The notes below the pieces were generated by a model. That model had not been told where the DNA came from and searched no databases. It was given only the letters and a program-made list of their open reading frames with translations. This document shows, in pieces, positions 1 through 7,523 of a stretch of 33,010 nucleotides of DNA. Where the stretch lies: assembly GCA_028694115.1 (NCBI GenBank), contig JAQUUB010000046.1, positions 1-33,010 on the forward strand. The letters run 5' to 3'. The translations under genes and the position numbers were made by a program. How positions within the stretch are numbered: position 1 is the stretch's first letter; each line of letters starts with the position of its first letter. Origin of the DNA: Lachnospiraceae bacterium (lineage in GTDB: Bacteria > Bacillota_A > Clostridia > Lachnospirales > Lachnospiraceae).

Positions 1-27
1 TGTAAGCTGTCAGCAAAAACGTCAAAA
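1..27. repeat. Left terminal inverted repeat / transposase end site
   Basis: The first 27 bases match the reverse complement of the last 27 bases (32984-33010) at 19 of 27 positions, including the outermost TGTAA and an inner GTCAAAA. TG...CA ends are typical of Mu-like elements cut by a DDE transposase. Read on the minus strand the site contains TTGACGTTTTTGCTGA, related to the other end sites. This is the end distal to the repressor, equivalent to the Mu right (S) end. Confidence 0.75.
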
Positions 28-47
28 TTCCCCACTTAAAATGACAA
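28..47. repeat. Internal transposase-binding-like site, left end
   Basis: TTCCCCACTTAAAATGACAA matches the right-end site at 32886-32905 at 17 of 20 positions. On the minus strand both read TTGTCATT.T..GTGGGGAA, which also resembles the terminal TTGACATTCTTAATGA at the right end. Shared subterminal motifs of this kind are what a MuA-type transposase binds; the assignment to binding is inference. Confidence 0.6.
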
Positions 48-152
48 AACTTTGTATCGTGGAATTTTTCTTAAAAAACGAGCTATTTTTATGTGATTTT
101 ATCATTGAAAAACTGTGATTGAAATGCCGTTGAACTTCTCTTTGAAAATAGG

Positions 153-181
153 TTTAACTTCATTTCTATTTAACTTCATTT
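153..181. repeat. Short tandem duplication at the stop of the last gene
   Basis: TTTAACTTCATTT occurs at 153-165 and again at 169-181, offset by 16 bases. The second copy holds the final codons and stop of the 188-residue gene, and the first lies just downstream. It looks like a small duplication at the gene end. Confidence 0.6.
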
Positions 182-732
182 TTCTGAAGAAATTCTTTAA
201 TATAGAAAAGGTATCTCATCACGTTTGGATCTTCTAAAGAAATATTACTTGCCACTTTTCCAGTTACAGGATCTAATCCATCACATAACCTTTGAGTGTA
301 AGCTACTGCATTATTATATCGTTTTATTTCATCATTTGAAACTGTTTTATTTGAGTTACAATTAATCTGTGTGTCAGTACTGCTGCCAGATTGATTTCTT
401 ATTGAATCTGGAACATGGGAGCCATCAGCATAGAATCTGAATTTGTTATCTTCAAAATCATTCTGTGCAATGATGGCTTCCTTCTTAATGAAAATATAGG
501 ATACGTGAGCAGCTTCTACAATCTCCTGTGTTTCTTCCCACTTATCAGCTAGACAGCTGCATCTTAATCTTCCGGATTCCATTTGAATCAGTTGAAAATC
601 TGTTAAATCTGAAAGCACACATGCTGATTCATCATATGCACAATAGAACAATCCTGCATTCTGCAGAATCAATTTATCCTGATGTTCTCTTGCCAAGATC
701 TCTGACTTGGTTCTATCCTTCCTTGTTGACAT
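166..732 (-). CDS. Hypothetical late protein at the left end of the phage
   Basis: This 188-residue protein has no family I recognise with certainty. Two cysteines near residues 58 and 60 (CSC) lie in a region of alternating hydrophobic and charged residues. The C-terminal part (about 134-185) contains DPVTGKV followed by a helical stretch ending in FYIKEFLQK, similar in pattern to small Clostridia proteins that end in an NPITGE...LFYV segment. The ATG overlaps the stop of the XkdX-like gene (TAATG), so it is translationally coupled and is the last gene of the late operon. In Mu-like phages this end often holds tail-fibre helpers or DNA-modification functions, but nothing in the sequence decides between them. 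It is not a recognisable DGR accessory (Avd) protein. Confidence 0.7.
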   Translation of the reverse strand: MSTRKDRTKSEILAREHQDKLILQNAGLFYCAYDESACVLSDLTDFQLIQMESGRLRCSCLADKWEETQEIVEAAHVSYIFIKKEAIIAQNDFEDNKFRFYADGSHVPDSIRNQSGSSTDTQINCNSNKTVSNDEIKRYNNAVAYTQRLCDGLDPVTGKVASNISLEDPNVMRYLFYIKEFLQKNEVK

Positions 733-869
733 TACTCTGTGTAATCCTCTCCTGTAATTTGTTTATATTCCTCTTTTGTAATCCATTTGCCTACTGCCGC
801 CCTAACTCTGTCTGTGCTCCAGAAGCCTTTATCATAATACTGTTTAACCTTTTGAAAATTAGCACTCAT
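732..869 (-). CDS. XkdX-like small tail-region protein
   Basis: A 45-codon ORF begins with ATG at 869, overlapping the TGA of the upstream gene (ATGA). It encodes a peptide with YYDKGFWSTDRVRAAVGKW, then ITKEEYKQITGEDY. This pattern (YDKGxW, then K.ITxEEYxxITGxDY) is the signature of the XkdX family found at the end of tail modules in PBSX and many Firmicutes phages. Its function is unknown. Overlaps with the genes on both sides (ATGA and TAATG) show tight translational coupling. It is short and would be missed by a 60-residue cutoff. Confidence 0.85.
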   Translation of the reverse strand: MSANFQKVKQYYDKGFWSTDRVRAAVGKWITKEEYKQITGEDYTE

Positions 870-1102
870 AAGACAACCCCCATTTCCATTGCAATAAAGT
901 CTACATCTGATTGCAGTCTCTCATAATCTTCATAGATTGTATATTCAGATGCTAACATCTTCTTTTCCTGATAATGGTACATATCCGGTTTATCATCTGT
1001 TCCTGGAATAAGTTCAATATTTTTTCTGACATATACTATTCCATCGATCTCTTCATATAATAGAGTTTTCTCTGTACTCTCCACACTATTCCACGTATTC
1101 AT
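866..1102 (-). CDS. Small acidic tail-region protein
   Basis: This 78-residue protein starts after a strong GGAGGATATA site 9 bases downstream of the RT stop. It is acidic, with a predicted beta start (LLYEEIDGIVYVRKNIELIPG) and a C-terminal helix containing DYERLQSDVDFIAMEMGVVL. Small proteins that end in a D...FIAMMxGVEL-like helix commonly sit just before XkdX in Firmicutes phages, so I read it as part of the tail/host-range cassette. Its place next to the RT makes an accessory DGR role possible, but it is shorter than Avd proteins and I see no basic helical-bundle pattern. Confidence 0.7.
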   Translation of the reverse strand: MNTWNSVESTEKTLLYEEIDGIVYVRKNIELIPGTDDKPDMYHYQEKKMLASEYTIYEDYERLQSDVDFIAMEMGVVL

Positions 1103-1111
1103 TATATCCTC

Positions 1112-2200
1112 CTATGCTGCTACATTCTGCATCTTATCCTTTTTGGATACATAGTTCTTCATCCGCTTTATATCAACGTTTGGTTTAACGTAAGTTAAAA
1201 ACGAATTGTAGGTATCTGTGTGTGTTATCCATCCCATATAGGAAAGCATTTTACGGCAATCATATACAGAAGGTTTATCCTTCTTTCCTATCCTTCTGGC
1301 AGTTCTCATAATAGAATAATAGATAGATCTTCTTATTGTGATTCTATTTCTGTGGAAAACAAATCCAATAAAATCAACAGCTCTTCCTATTACCTTTGTT
1401 TCTCCCTTAACTGTCTTTTCATACTCTATTTTGTATACCTGCCAGTTTTCCTTAATCTTTAGCTCCATTGTAGCCAAATAATCTTTTATACTTTGAACGT
1501 TCTTATGCAGCTGCTTCTTGCTTGCTCCGAACAGATACATATTGTCTATGTATCTTACATAGGTTTTAACCTTTAAAACTTGTTTTATATAATGATCTAA
1601 TGGTGTTAAAATCCAGTTTGCAAACCACTGTGAAGTATAGAATCCAATAGGAAGTTCATCTTCTCCTGATTCAATTATCATATACACAATCCATAAGAAA
1701 TCTTCATCATGAATAATCTTAGACAACCTTCTCTTCAGGTACCTGGTCTTCACACTTTGAAAGAACTTCTTTATATCCAGCTCCGCTACATATCTTGTAT
1801 TCTTTGTATCCTTTAAAGCTTTCTGAATATACCTTTTTGCATAATGAGGTCCTTTCTTTGGAATGCTTCCGCATGAGTACTCATACATTCCTTTCTGAAG
1901 AATAGGAATGAGCACCTGCATCACTGCATGGTGTATGATCTGTTCATATTGGTAATCCGGTTGAATAATTTCTCTGGTCTTACTTCTGGATCCTTCGTTA
2001 ATAACTTTCTTCACATGGGTTCTTGGTCCCCATGTTCTGTAAATGAGCATCCTCTGAATCTTTGGAATATAATAATCCTTATGATCCAGTATTTCCTTTA
2101 CATCTCTTCTATCACGCTTTCCTTTTGATGAATTCATGATAGCTTTATCCAGGTTATCATAGGCAATTGCCTTTTCCATAAGGTGATTATAACTTTTCAT
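1112..2200 (-). CDS. DGR reverse transcriptase
   Basis: This 362-residue reverse transcriptase copies the adjacent template repeat for mutagenic retrohoming into the variable repeat. RT motifs run in order: the LDIKKFFQSV segment carrying the first catalytic Asp; LPIGFYTSQWFAN, with SQ in place of the QG common in other RTs, which is the DGR-type signature; and YVRYIDNMYLFG, where the usual YxDD box reads YIDN. A basic C-terminal thumb follows. There is no maturase or endonuclease domain, as expected for a DGR RT. The gene lies directly after the TR and is preceded by an AGAGGATAAG ribosome site. Adenine-only TR/VR differences show the system has been active. The D-to-N change at the second Asp is the only odd point in the active site. 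Confidence 0.93.
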   Translation of the reverse strand: MKSYNHLMEKAIAYDNLDKAIMNSSKGKRDRRDVKEILDHKDYYIPKIQRMLIYRTWGPRTHVKKVINEGSRSKTREIIQPDYQYEQIIHHAVMQVLIPILQKGMYEYSCGSIPKKGPHYAKRYIQKALKDTKNTRYVAELDIKKFFQSVKTRYLKRRLSKIIHDEDFLWIVYMIIESGEDELPIGFYTSQWFANWILTPLDHYIKQVLKVKTYVRYIDNMYLFGASKKQLHKNVQSIKDYLATMELKIKENWQVYKIEYEKTVKGETKVIGRAVDFIGFVFHRNRITIRRSIYYSIMRTARRIGKKDKPSVYDCRKMLSYMGWITHTDTYNSFLTYVKPNVDIKRMKNYVSKKDKMQNVAA

Positions 2201-2300
2201 CTTTCTTATCCTCTAAAGGGCTTTCGACTTGCTACTAACCCCTTCCTGTATCGAGTTTATTTCCACCAAGCGGTGAGGATATAAGAGTGCATTAACTTTG

Positions 2301-2420
2301 TTTCTTGGACAAGAATGGGCGGCACCGATGTTCCAGTCGGCATTGGCAGCGGTGTTGTTGAGGTTCGAGCAGAACGGACCGCACAACAGCGAGTTGCTGC
2401 AGTTACCACCCACGAGAGCG
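2301..2420 (-). repeat. DGR template repeat (TR)
   Basis: Positions 2316-2420 align without gaps to the VR at 2510-2614: 95 of 105 bases are identical, and all 10 differences are at adenines of the TR coding (minus) strand. The TR reads in frame like the VR, with AAC/AAT codons exactly where the VR has Ala, Asp or Tyr. Similarity continues to 2301 after a two-base length difference, where TR has TTCTTGTCCAAGAA, an inverted repeat, and VR has TTTCTTACAAGAAA. This changed 3' part is the expected IMH*/IMH distinction. The TR lies between the VR gene and the RT. It is GC-rich compared with the surrounding AT-rich DNA. Confidence 0.93.
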
Positions 2421-2462
2421 CACTCTTATACCCTTAAATCTTTTTATTTTTTTTAGTTCAGC

Positions 2463-2476
2463 GGGGGAGATCCCCC
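2463..2476. other. GC-rich hairpin between VR and TR
   Basis: GGGGGAGATCCCCC forms a 5-6 bp GC stem with a 2-4 base loop, about 35 bases downstream of the VR on the coding strand. It is followed by an A-rich tract rather than a U run, so it is not a normal minus-strand terminator. In the Bordetella phage DGR a hairpin/cruciform just downstream of the VR promotes retrohoming; this one is placed to do the same. That role is inference. Confidence 0.5.
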
Positions 2477-2484
2477 GTTCCCCC

Positions 2485-4044
2485 CTAAAGAACAGGTTTC
2501 TTGTAAGAAAGGGCGGCACCGAAGTACCAGCCGGCATAGGCAGCGGTGTCGGCGAGGGCCGAGCAGAACGGACCGCACAACAGCGAGTTGCTGCAGTTAC
2601 CACCCACGAGAGCGATATCGGTCTGGCTATTGTTAAACCATAATCCATCAGCCAGATAAGTACTAGAGCTTCCACTTGCCGTGACTGGAATAATACCAAA
2701 TCCATTAGCAATGTTAACTCCAGAGATATATCCTCCGCTTGTTCCTCCAGGTGTCGCGGATGCAACAGTAAGATAACCACTACCTGTAAGATTGTATCCT
2801 TTTACTGTACTTCCATCGTCTGTTCCATAGGTCATTTTAATCTTCTGGGTTCCACTTACATTAATCCATCCAAGCAATCTTCTCCACTGATTTCCCCAGT
2901 AGTTTTCAATACCAAATACCTTAACACCCTTTCCGGTTCCGTTTGAACCCCAGAAAAGACCATTTGAATTCATGGTGCCTGTTATCAATAAATCACTTGC
3001 TGAAGAACCACCTGTATAATGACCATTACCAAATATCTTCTGTCCATCTGTTCCTTTACCCATAAGAGTAAGCAATAAGTTTATACAGAATCTGTCAACA
3101 GCCAGATCAGGTTCCCAACCATCTCCATTAGTTTCAGCATAAGACATTTCCTGCTGTGCTGTCTTATTGTTCATACAAGGCTGACCACTTAAGGATCTCA
3201 TTTTATTGTTTACCAGGGAGCCGTTATATGCTGCCATGTAAACAGCCGGAAGAATAGAACCATTTCTGTCGTAATGCATCCACGCATGATAAGATTCATT
3301 AATTCGCTTATTTGCAATCTTAACATGGAGCTTTGTTCCAACCTGATAGCAATAGAACCAGATTGTTTTAAACTCAACCATGGCATTTTTTGACTGAGAA
3401 GTATCTGCAATCTCACTGAGCGAACCATCTTCTCTTAATGCCATGTTATCCCGGTTCAGATAATATGCAACGTTTCCATCCGGATCAAGCATACAAGGTC
3501 TTGACATAAAGAACGCATTCTTAAATGAACCATAGTTAAAGGCTCCTGTTTCATAATCCATATAAGCCGGTACCAGATTCACTGACTTACCTTCATATTC
3601 AACATTATTTTCTGTATCTGCTTTGGAAGTATCATATACAAATTCATACAACTCAGTGTCTGTAAAACGATTGTTTTCATTAATACTTATAGAGCTTGTG
3701 TCTGCTGCCGGGAATGCCATGTAATAGAAGTCAGATACTGAACCATCTTCTGTGATAGTGTCAATGTATCCATCTGAAGCATACTGGTCTCTGACCTTAT
3801 TTACTACTATTGGAGTTCCATCTTTAATTCCAGTTGGATAAGAACCCTTCTTTCTAAGAATTGTTGTCTGTGCCCAGGAAGATATCAAAATACCATTGAT
3901 ATAGGTATCTTCCGGATCTCCCCATTTTAAAGTGACTGTTTTGCTTTCTTCGTCCTGGAACATTGTTAGACCAGTACAAAGCTGCGGTGCAACACCACCA
4001 TATCCAAACTGCTTAGCGTATATAACATTATCTACGACTGACAT
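2485..4044 (-). CDS. DGR-diversified tail receptor-binding protein
   Basis: This 519-residue protein is the DGR target and probable host-receptor ligand at the tail tip. I start it at the ATG at 4044, which follows AAGGAGATAAAT, rather than at an upstream ATG without a ribosome site. Residues about 20-80 resemble a fibronectin-III-like strand pattern. The C-terminal half has C-type-lectin/FGE-like features (ENYWGNQWRRLLG, then GLWFNNSQTD) and ends in GGNCSNSLLCGPFCS...GWYFGAALS, the region encoded by the VR. Variable positions include Ala, Ala, Asp, Tyr, Gly, Tyr, Phe and Leu, where the TR encodes Asn, Asn, Asn, Asn, Asp, Asn, Ile and His. It is the last gene before the TR and RT, and follows the baseplate genes. 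Confidence 0.9.
   Translation of the reverse strand: MSVVDNVIYAKQFGYGGVAPQLCTGLTMFQDEESKTVTLKWGDPEDTYINGILISSWAQTTILRKKGSYPTGIKDGTPIVVNKVRDQYASDGYIDTITEDGSVSDFYYMAFPAADTSSISINENNRFTDTELYEFVYDTSKADTENNVEYEGKSVNLVPAYMDYETGAFNYGSFKNAFFMSRPCMLDPDGNVAYYLNRDNMALREDGSLSEIADTSQSKNAMVEFKTIWFYCYQVGTKLHVKIANKRINESYHAWMHYDRNGSILPAVYMAAYNGSLVNNKMRSLSGQPCMNNKTAQQEMSYAETNGDGWEPDLAVDRFCINLLLTLMGKGTDGQKIFGNGHYTGGSSASDLLITGTMNSNGLFWGSNGTGKGVKVFGIENYWGNQWRRLLGWINVSGTQKIKMTYGTDDGSTVKGYNLTGSGYLTVASATPGGTSGGYISGVNIANGFGIIPVTASGSSSTYLADGLWFNNSQTDIALVGGNCSNSLLCGPFCSALADTAAYAGWYFGAALSYKKPVL
2497..2614 (-). repeat. DGR variable repeat (VR)
   Basis: The VR is the 3' end of the target gene, up to 12 bases before the stop. 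Relative to the TR all 10 substitutions in the 105-base aligned core are at template adenines: AAC to GCC twice, AAC to GAC, AAT to TAT, GAC to GGC, AAC to TAC, ATC to TTC and CAT to CTT on the coding strand. Substitutions cluster in the 3' half; the upstream part, coding for GGNCSNSLLCGPFC, is identical to the TR although it also contains adenines. The distal end forms an inverted repeat, TTTCTTACAAGAAA. Confidence 0.93.
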
Positions 4045-4054
4045 ATTTATCTCC

Positions 4055-4438
4055 TTATGCTTTAACCACATCTCCCACTGTAGATGTTATTGTTCCATCT
4101 TCATTGAAGACTGTATCTTTGGTTATCATATTTCCTTCCAGATCAGTAATAATCTCCGTGATAGAACCATCAGTATTAAACTTGGTTATCTTTGTTCCAA
4201 TGTCCAATACTTCTGTTACCGATCCATCATCATTAAATGATACATTACTGTTTTTGAAGTCGTATAAGCTTCTTACCATTTCCTTAAGCTCTGCACCTCC
4301 GACTTCATCACCTATGGTTTTGTAAGAGGTCATATCTGATATTCTGTCATATCCATCAGCACGTTTGGTTATCTCATATTTTCGTTCTGTATTGACCTCT
4401 TCGTTTAATACATCATCCTTATAGTCCAGCTTTAACAT
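4055..4438 (-). CDS. Small tail protein upstream of the DGR target
   Basis: This 127-residue acidic protein is read from the ATG at 4438, after GGAAAGGAGTAAA. Its C-terminal half is a beta-repeat with DGS(V/I)TE motifs: NDDGSVTEVLD, NTDGSITEIIT and NEDGTITSTVG, each about 20-25 residues apart, suggesting a small beta-helix or beta-hairpin stack. Such repeats are common in phage tail-spike and baseplate decoration proteins. It ends 10 bases before the receptor-binding gene and overlaps the preceding gene by 7 bases. A role as connector or chaperone of the receptor-binding protein is plausible but unproven. Confidence 0.7.
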   Translation of the reverse strand: MLKLDYKDDVLNEEVNTERKYEITKRADGYDRISDMTSYKTIGDEVGGAELKEMVRSLYDFKNSNVSFNDDGSVTEVLDIGTKITKFNTDGSITEIITDLEGNMITKDTVFNEDGTITSTVGDVVKA

Positions 4439-4890
4439 TTTACTCCTTTCCAGCATCCTAATCTGATAGAAAGCTTTGGCTTATTTTGCCTGATCAGAGA
4501 GAGCTTTGTATAAATATCAAGACTGGATTGCTCCAGTCTGTTAAGCTCATCTACTAATTTACCTGCGGTGTTACTTGAATACTGTTCTCTGGTACCAATA
4601 TCAGTTTCTACTGATGCCTGATTGATACGTTCCAGATTGTCCTGCATTTCAGTCCACCACGAAGCTTTCAATTCATTTTCAGAACCATAAAAGACATCTG
4701 CTCCAAGATCATTACAAACAGGATTATTATCATATATTTGATGAGCAAAGTCACGTAAATAATTGATATTATTTTTTATCCTGTTGTAATCGTCAGGTTC
4801 AAATGTATCTCCTGTATAGTTCCCATCTGAATCATAACTAATTTTCCAGTCTGTCCGTGGTTCTTTCCATGCGTATTTACTTATTATCAT
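4432..4890 (-). CDS. Phage tail-tip/baseplate-associated protein
   Basis: This 152-residue protein starts at an ATG overlapping the stop of the large tail protein (ATGA), after GGAAGGAGCACAGG. An N-terminal segment with WKEPRTDWKISYDSDG and DDYNRIKNNINYLRD resembles the short domain at the start of many Firmicutes tail-fibre or baseplate proteins (a tryptophan-rich stretch followed by an 'N.I..N' helix). The C-terminal part is alpha-helical. It sits in the tail-tip cassette between the large baseplate-like protein and the beta-repeat protein. Function is inferred from position. Confidence 0.65.
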   Translation of the reverse strand: MIISKYAWKEPRTDWKISYDSDGNYTGDTFEPDDYNRIKNNINYLRDFAHQIYDNNPVCNDLGADVFYGSENELKASWWTEMQDNLERINQASVETDIGTREQYSSNTAGKLVDELNRLEQSSLDIYTKLSLIRQNKPKLSIRLGCWKGVKC

Positions 4891-7160
4891 CCTGTGCTCC
4901 TTCCGTTACAGCTACTGTCATTATAGGTTCCATTAAACTTAATGTTGACTGTATGAACTCTGATTAACTGTAAGCTTCCATCTTCACTTTCAAAGAAAGC
5001 AAGATCATTACTTTCCAGAACAGGATCACCTATCACTTTGGAAGCAGAGTATTCTGCTTTTGCACTATAATATTTTGCACACCATTCCGTATACATAGCC
5101 GCCATTTCTACAGTATCAATAAGTGGGTTCTCCAATGGCTCCGGTGTTGTTCCAGTCGTGTTTACATTCAATGTATAGATAGGATTAGAAACCTTATAAA
5201 TAAATCCATGAACTGAAAGAGTGACCTCTGTTGGTACAGCAGGAGGATTATTAAACCTCACTATGCAGTACCAGTTGGAATACTTCACTATCTCTGCTCC
5301 ATAATCAACCAGAACATCTTCTGATCCTTCCTCATCAGTCGCTGGTACCATCGTTGTAACTGATATAGGAATTGAAGCATCATTGAATTCCATTTTAAGC
5401 AACGTATTATCTGCAGATATTATCGTTGTATCAGAGAATACATCCTCCTGTGTACTTGGCAATGTATATACTGTTCTTACTGCTATTACATCCTTGACTG
5501 CATCCTGCCTTTCTGTTGATGGTTCTTCAAGAAAATCATTTCTCTCAAATGTGAAGTCTGTTGTTTCATCCACAGATAAGCTCTTAATATGAATCCTGTT
5601 AAATGCTGCTGCCTTTGTAAATTCTATCTGTACCTGGTCAACATCCATAAATGAATGATTGATAATGTGTTTCTGTGTACTCACCTCGGAAACAAAGCTT
5701 TCAGTTTGTTCTCCACTGTTATAACACCTTACTATAGCTTTCACTGGATACACATTACCAAACTGTACTGTCAGCTGATAAAAGGTGAATGCTGCTGAAG
5801 CAGTTAATGTAATAACCGGATTTTCCTCAAACGCTCCGTTTTCATCTGACAGTGCTTTGCTAATATATCCGGAATAATTGTATTCATCCTGTCCTTCAGG
5901 TGGGAAGAATAGACAACCATCTATCCGGTTAAAGGACTGCTGCCAATCGAAGTATTCTGTTACATCTATTGTATCAAGCAACTTCTCAGCATTAGAATAG
6001 TCAGCTTCAGCATTTGCAAATGTTGAAAGCTCTGGAATAAAAGAAGCTTTAATAATTATTTTAAAATTTCTATCCTGCTTCATAATACATCTGCAGGAAT
6101 TTGCAATTAACAAAATGCAGTTTGCATATGTATCTTTAGGAAGCGGATTATGAAGTATGATTGTTTTCAGGTAAGGATCAATGGAATATTCCTCCCGGCT
6201 TAACCCTGCCTGATCAAATATATCTACCAGTTGATCAAACGCTGTTATTCCATCCTTTCGATAAATACCATCTTCATATGTTCCATCCATTTGATACAAT
6301 CTGTCTGTTGCTGAAAACTCCGCTGTACTTGTTTTATCCTTCCATGTGGTATCCATGGCTGCATATGCTGCATTCACTTTTTCTATGCTTCCATCTTCCA
6401 ACGTCTGATAGAAATAAGCCTTCACAGGCTGTCCTTTTCTTAAAAAGTTGATTACACTATCATCTGCATTTGCATTGAAATATCTGTCCTGGTTATCCAC
6501 TGTGAAGCTCACATCCACTGTTGGAAGCTCTAGGCTGATAGGATGCGTTTTTTCCTTGATGCTTAAGCTGATTATTTTCTTGCTTCCAGTAAAAGTGATA
6601 CCAATACCAAATAGTATCTGTTCTATATGAAATCTTGTTATTCCATTTGACATTGCTCCCGGAACAATCTTTATATAATCAACTTTATTGAACACATCTT
6701 CAGTAACAAATTCTCTTGAATCTGTTGTATATTCGTTTGTACTGTTATTGGTTACTATCGTAAAGGTTTCTGGGTAGGACTCACCAAAGGTAATGGTAAG
6801 TCCTTTAATATCCAGCTTCTCTGTATTGAACAGAAACAATACTTCTGGATGAGCTTCATCCGTACACAATGCTTCCGTTACAATTCCGTTATTATAAACA
6901 GTTTCTTCCTGATTCTCCGGAAGGAAGAACATTGAACCATCAAGCTTATTGGCTCTCTCTTCCCATGTGAAGTATCTGTTAGAAACCTCTTCATCTGTCT
7001 CTAATGGGCTCTGCAGATCAGCATACTTCCAGAAGGATCCATTAACAGTTGCTCCGGTCTGTGCATCCTGATTGATAGCACCAATATAAATAACTGCATT
7101 AGTGACATCTCGTCGATCACTCCGCATCATCTTCTTATACAAATCACTTCTGTTCTGCAT
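4887..7160 (-). CDS. Large tail-tip (baseplate/Tal-like) protein with internal duplication
   Basis: This 757-residue protein follows the tape measure and a small tail protein, the position normally held by the tail-associated (Tal) or distal baseplate protein. Residues about 62-130 and 403-480 are similar to each other: YFTWEERANKLDG...FFLPENQE...LTITFGESYP against YFDWQQSFNRIDG...FFPPEGQD...LTVQFGNVYP. Both look like beta-sandwich modules of galactose-binding type. The part between them (about 200-380) resembles baseplate-hub domains, with VDNQDRYFNA and GQPVKAYFYQTLEDG. The final 150 residues are an Ig-like beta region and a Tyr-rich tail. It probably links the tail tube to the receptor-binding protein. 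Confidence 0.75.
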   Translation of the reverse strand: MQNRSDLYKKMMRSDRRDVTNAVIYIGAINQDAQTGATVNGSFWKYADLQSPLETDEEVSNRYFTWEERANKLDGSMFFLPENQEETVYNNGIVTEALCTDEAHPEVLFLFNTEKLDIKGLTITFGESYPETFTIVTNNSTNEYTTDSREFVTEDVFNKVDYIKIVPGAMSNGITRFHIEQILFGIGITFTGSKKIISLSIKEKTHPISLELPTVDVSFTVDNQDRYFNANADDSVINFLRKGQPVKAYFYQTLEDGSIEKVNAAYAAMDTTWKDKTSTAEFSATDRLYQMDGTYEDGIYRKDGITAFDQLVDIFDQAGLSREEYSIDPYLKTIILHNPLPKDTYANCILLIANSCRCIMKQDRNFKIIIKASFIPELSTFANAEADYSNAEKLLDTIDVTEYFDWQQSFNRIDGCLFFPPEGQDEYNYSGYISKALSDENGAFEENPVITLTASAAFTFYQLTVQFGNVYPVKAIVRCYNSGEQTESFVSEVSTQKHIINHSFMDVDQVQIEFTKAAAFNRIHIKSLSVDETTDFTFERNDFLEEPSTERQDAVKDVIAVRTVYTLPSTQEDVFSDTTIISADNTLLKMEFNDASIPISVTTMVPATDEEGSEDVLVDYGAEIVKYSNWYCIVRFNNPPAVPTEVTLSVHGFIYKVSNPIYTLNVNTTGTTPEPLENPLIDTVEMAAMYTEWCAKYYSAKAEYSASKVIGDPVLESNDLAFFESEDGSLQLIRVHTVNIKFNGTYNDSSCNGRSTG

Positions 7161-7163
7161 ATG

Positions 7164-7523
7164 CTACTCCTCAATAAAGCTCATTTTCACACTCTTGTAT
7201 ACCGGTTTTCCGTCCTTATACATAAGAACATCCTTCGTCCTGTCACCTACATACATGGTGAGCTCTCCATCCTTATTTTTTTCTGGAATATGGTAAAAAA
7301 CTTTTAAGCCATATTTGTTCTGTATTGCCTGTGCAAGTACATAATACTGATCAGCTGATAATACTTTCCAACTGCATTCTATTTTGTGAACGTCATGCCG
7401 GATAACATGACCTCTCATGTATCCGGTGACCGTTCTGTTAGAATCTGTAATATCATACTCACTTGGTTTCATGCCTGTTGGCTCAGGTACCAGTATTCCG
7501 TTTACCATCAAAATGTTACCCAT
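7164..7523 (-). CDS. Small tail protein after the tape measure (DUF6711-like)
   Basis: This 119-residue protein overlaps the tape-measure stop (TGATG) and ends 3 bases before the next gene. It begins with MVNGILVPEPTGMKPSEYDI and contains a conserved-looking core with KIECSWKVLSADQYYVLAQAI and a terminal SVKMSFIEE. This resembles the DUF6711 family of small post-tape-measure proteins in Firmicutes siphophages, which start with a short hydrophobic NG...P motif and have a central W..LS...Y..L helix. It may act as a distal tail or tube-completion protein. The family assignment is from memory of the pattern, not a search. Confidence 0.7.
   Translation of the reverse strand: MGNILMVNGILVPEPTGMKPSEYDITDSNRTVTGYMRGHVIRHDVHKIECSWKVLSADQYYVLAQAIQNKYGLKVFYHIPEKNKDGELTMYVGDRTKDVLMYKDGKPVYKSVKMSFIEE

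Noticed and set aside
2213..2413. 66-codon open frame covering the template repeat
   Set aside because: It has a GTG start without a good ribosome site and its coding potential is explained by the TR mirroring the VR frame. I treat it as the TR, not a gene.
2403..2780. 125-codon minus-strand frame across the VR
   Set aside because: It is an out-of-frame shadow of the receptor-binding gene.
4055..4071. Longer start for the DGR target (ATG at 4071)
   Set aside because: The ATG at 4044 follows AAGGAGATAAAT, while the upstream one has no spaced ribosome site and would overlap the preceding stop.
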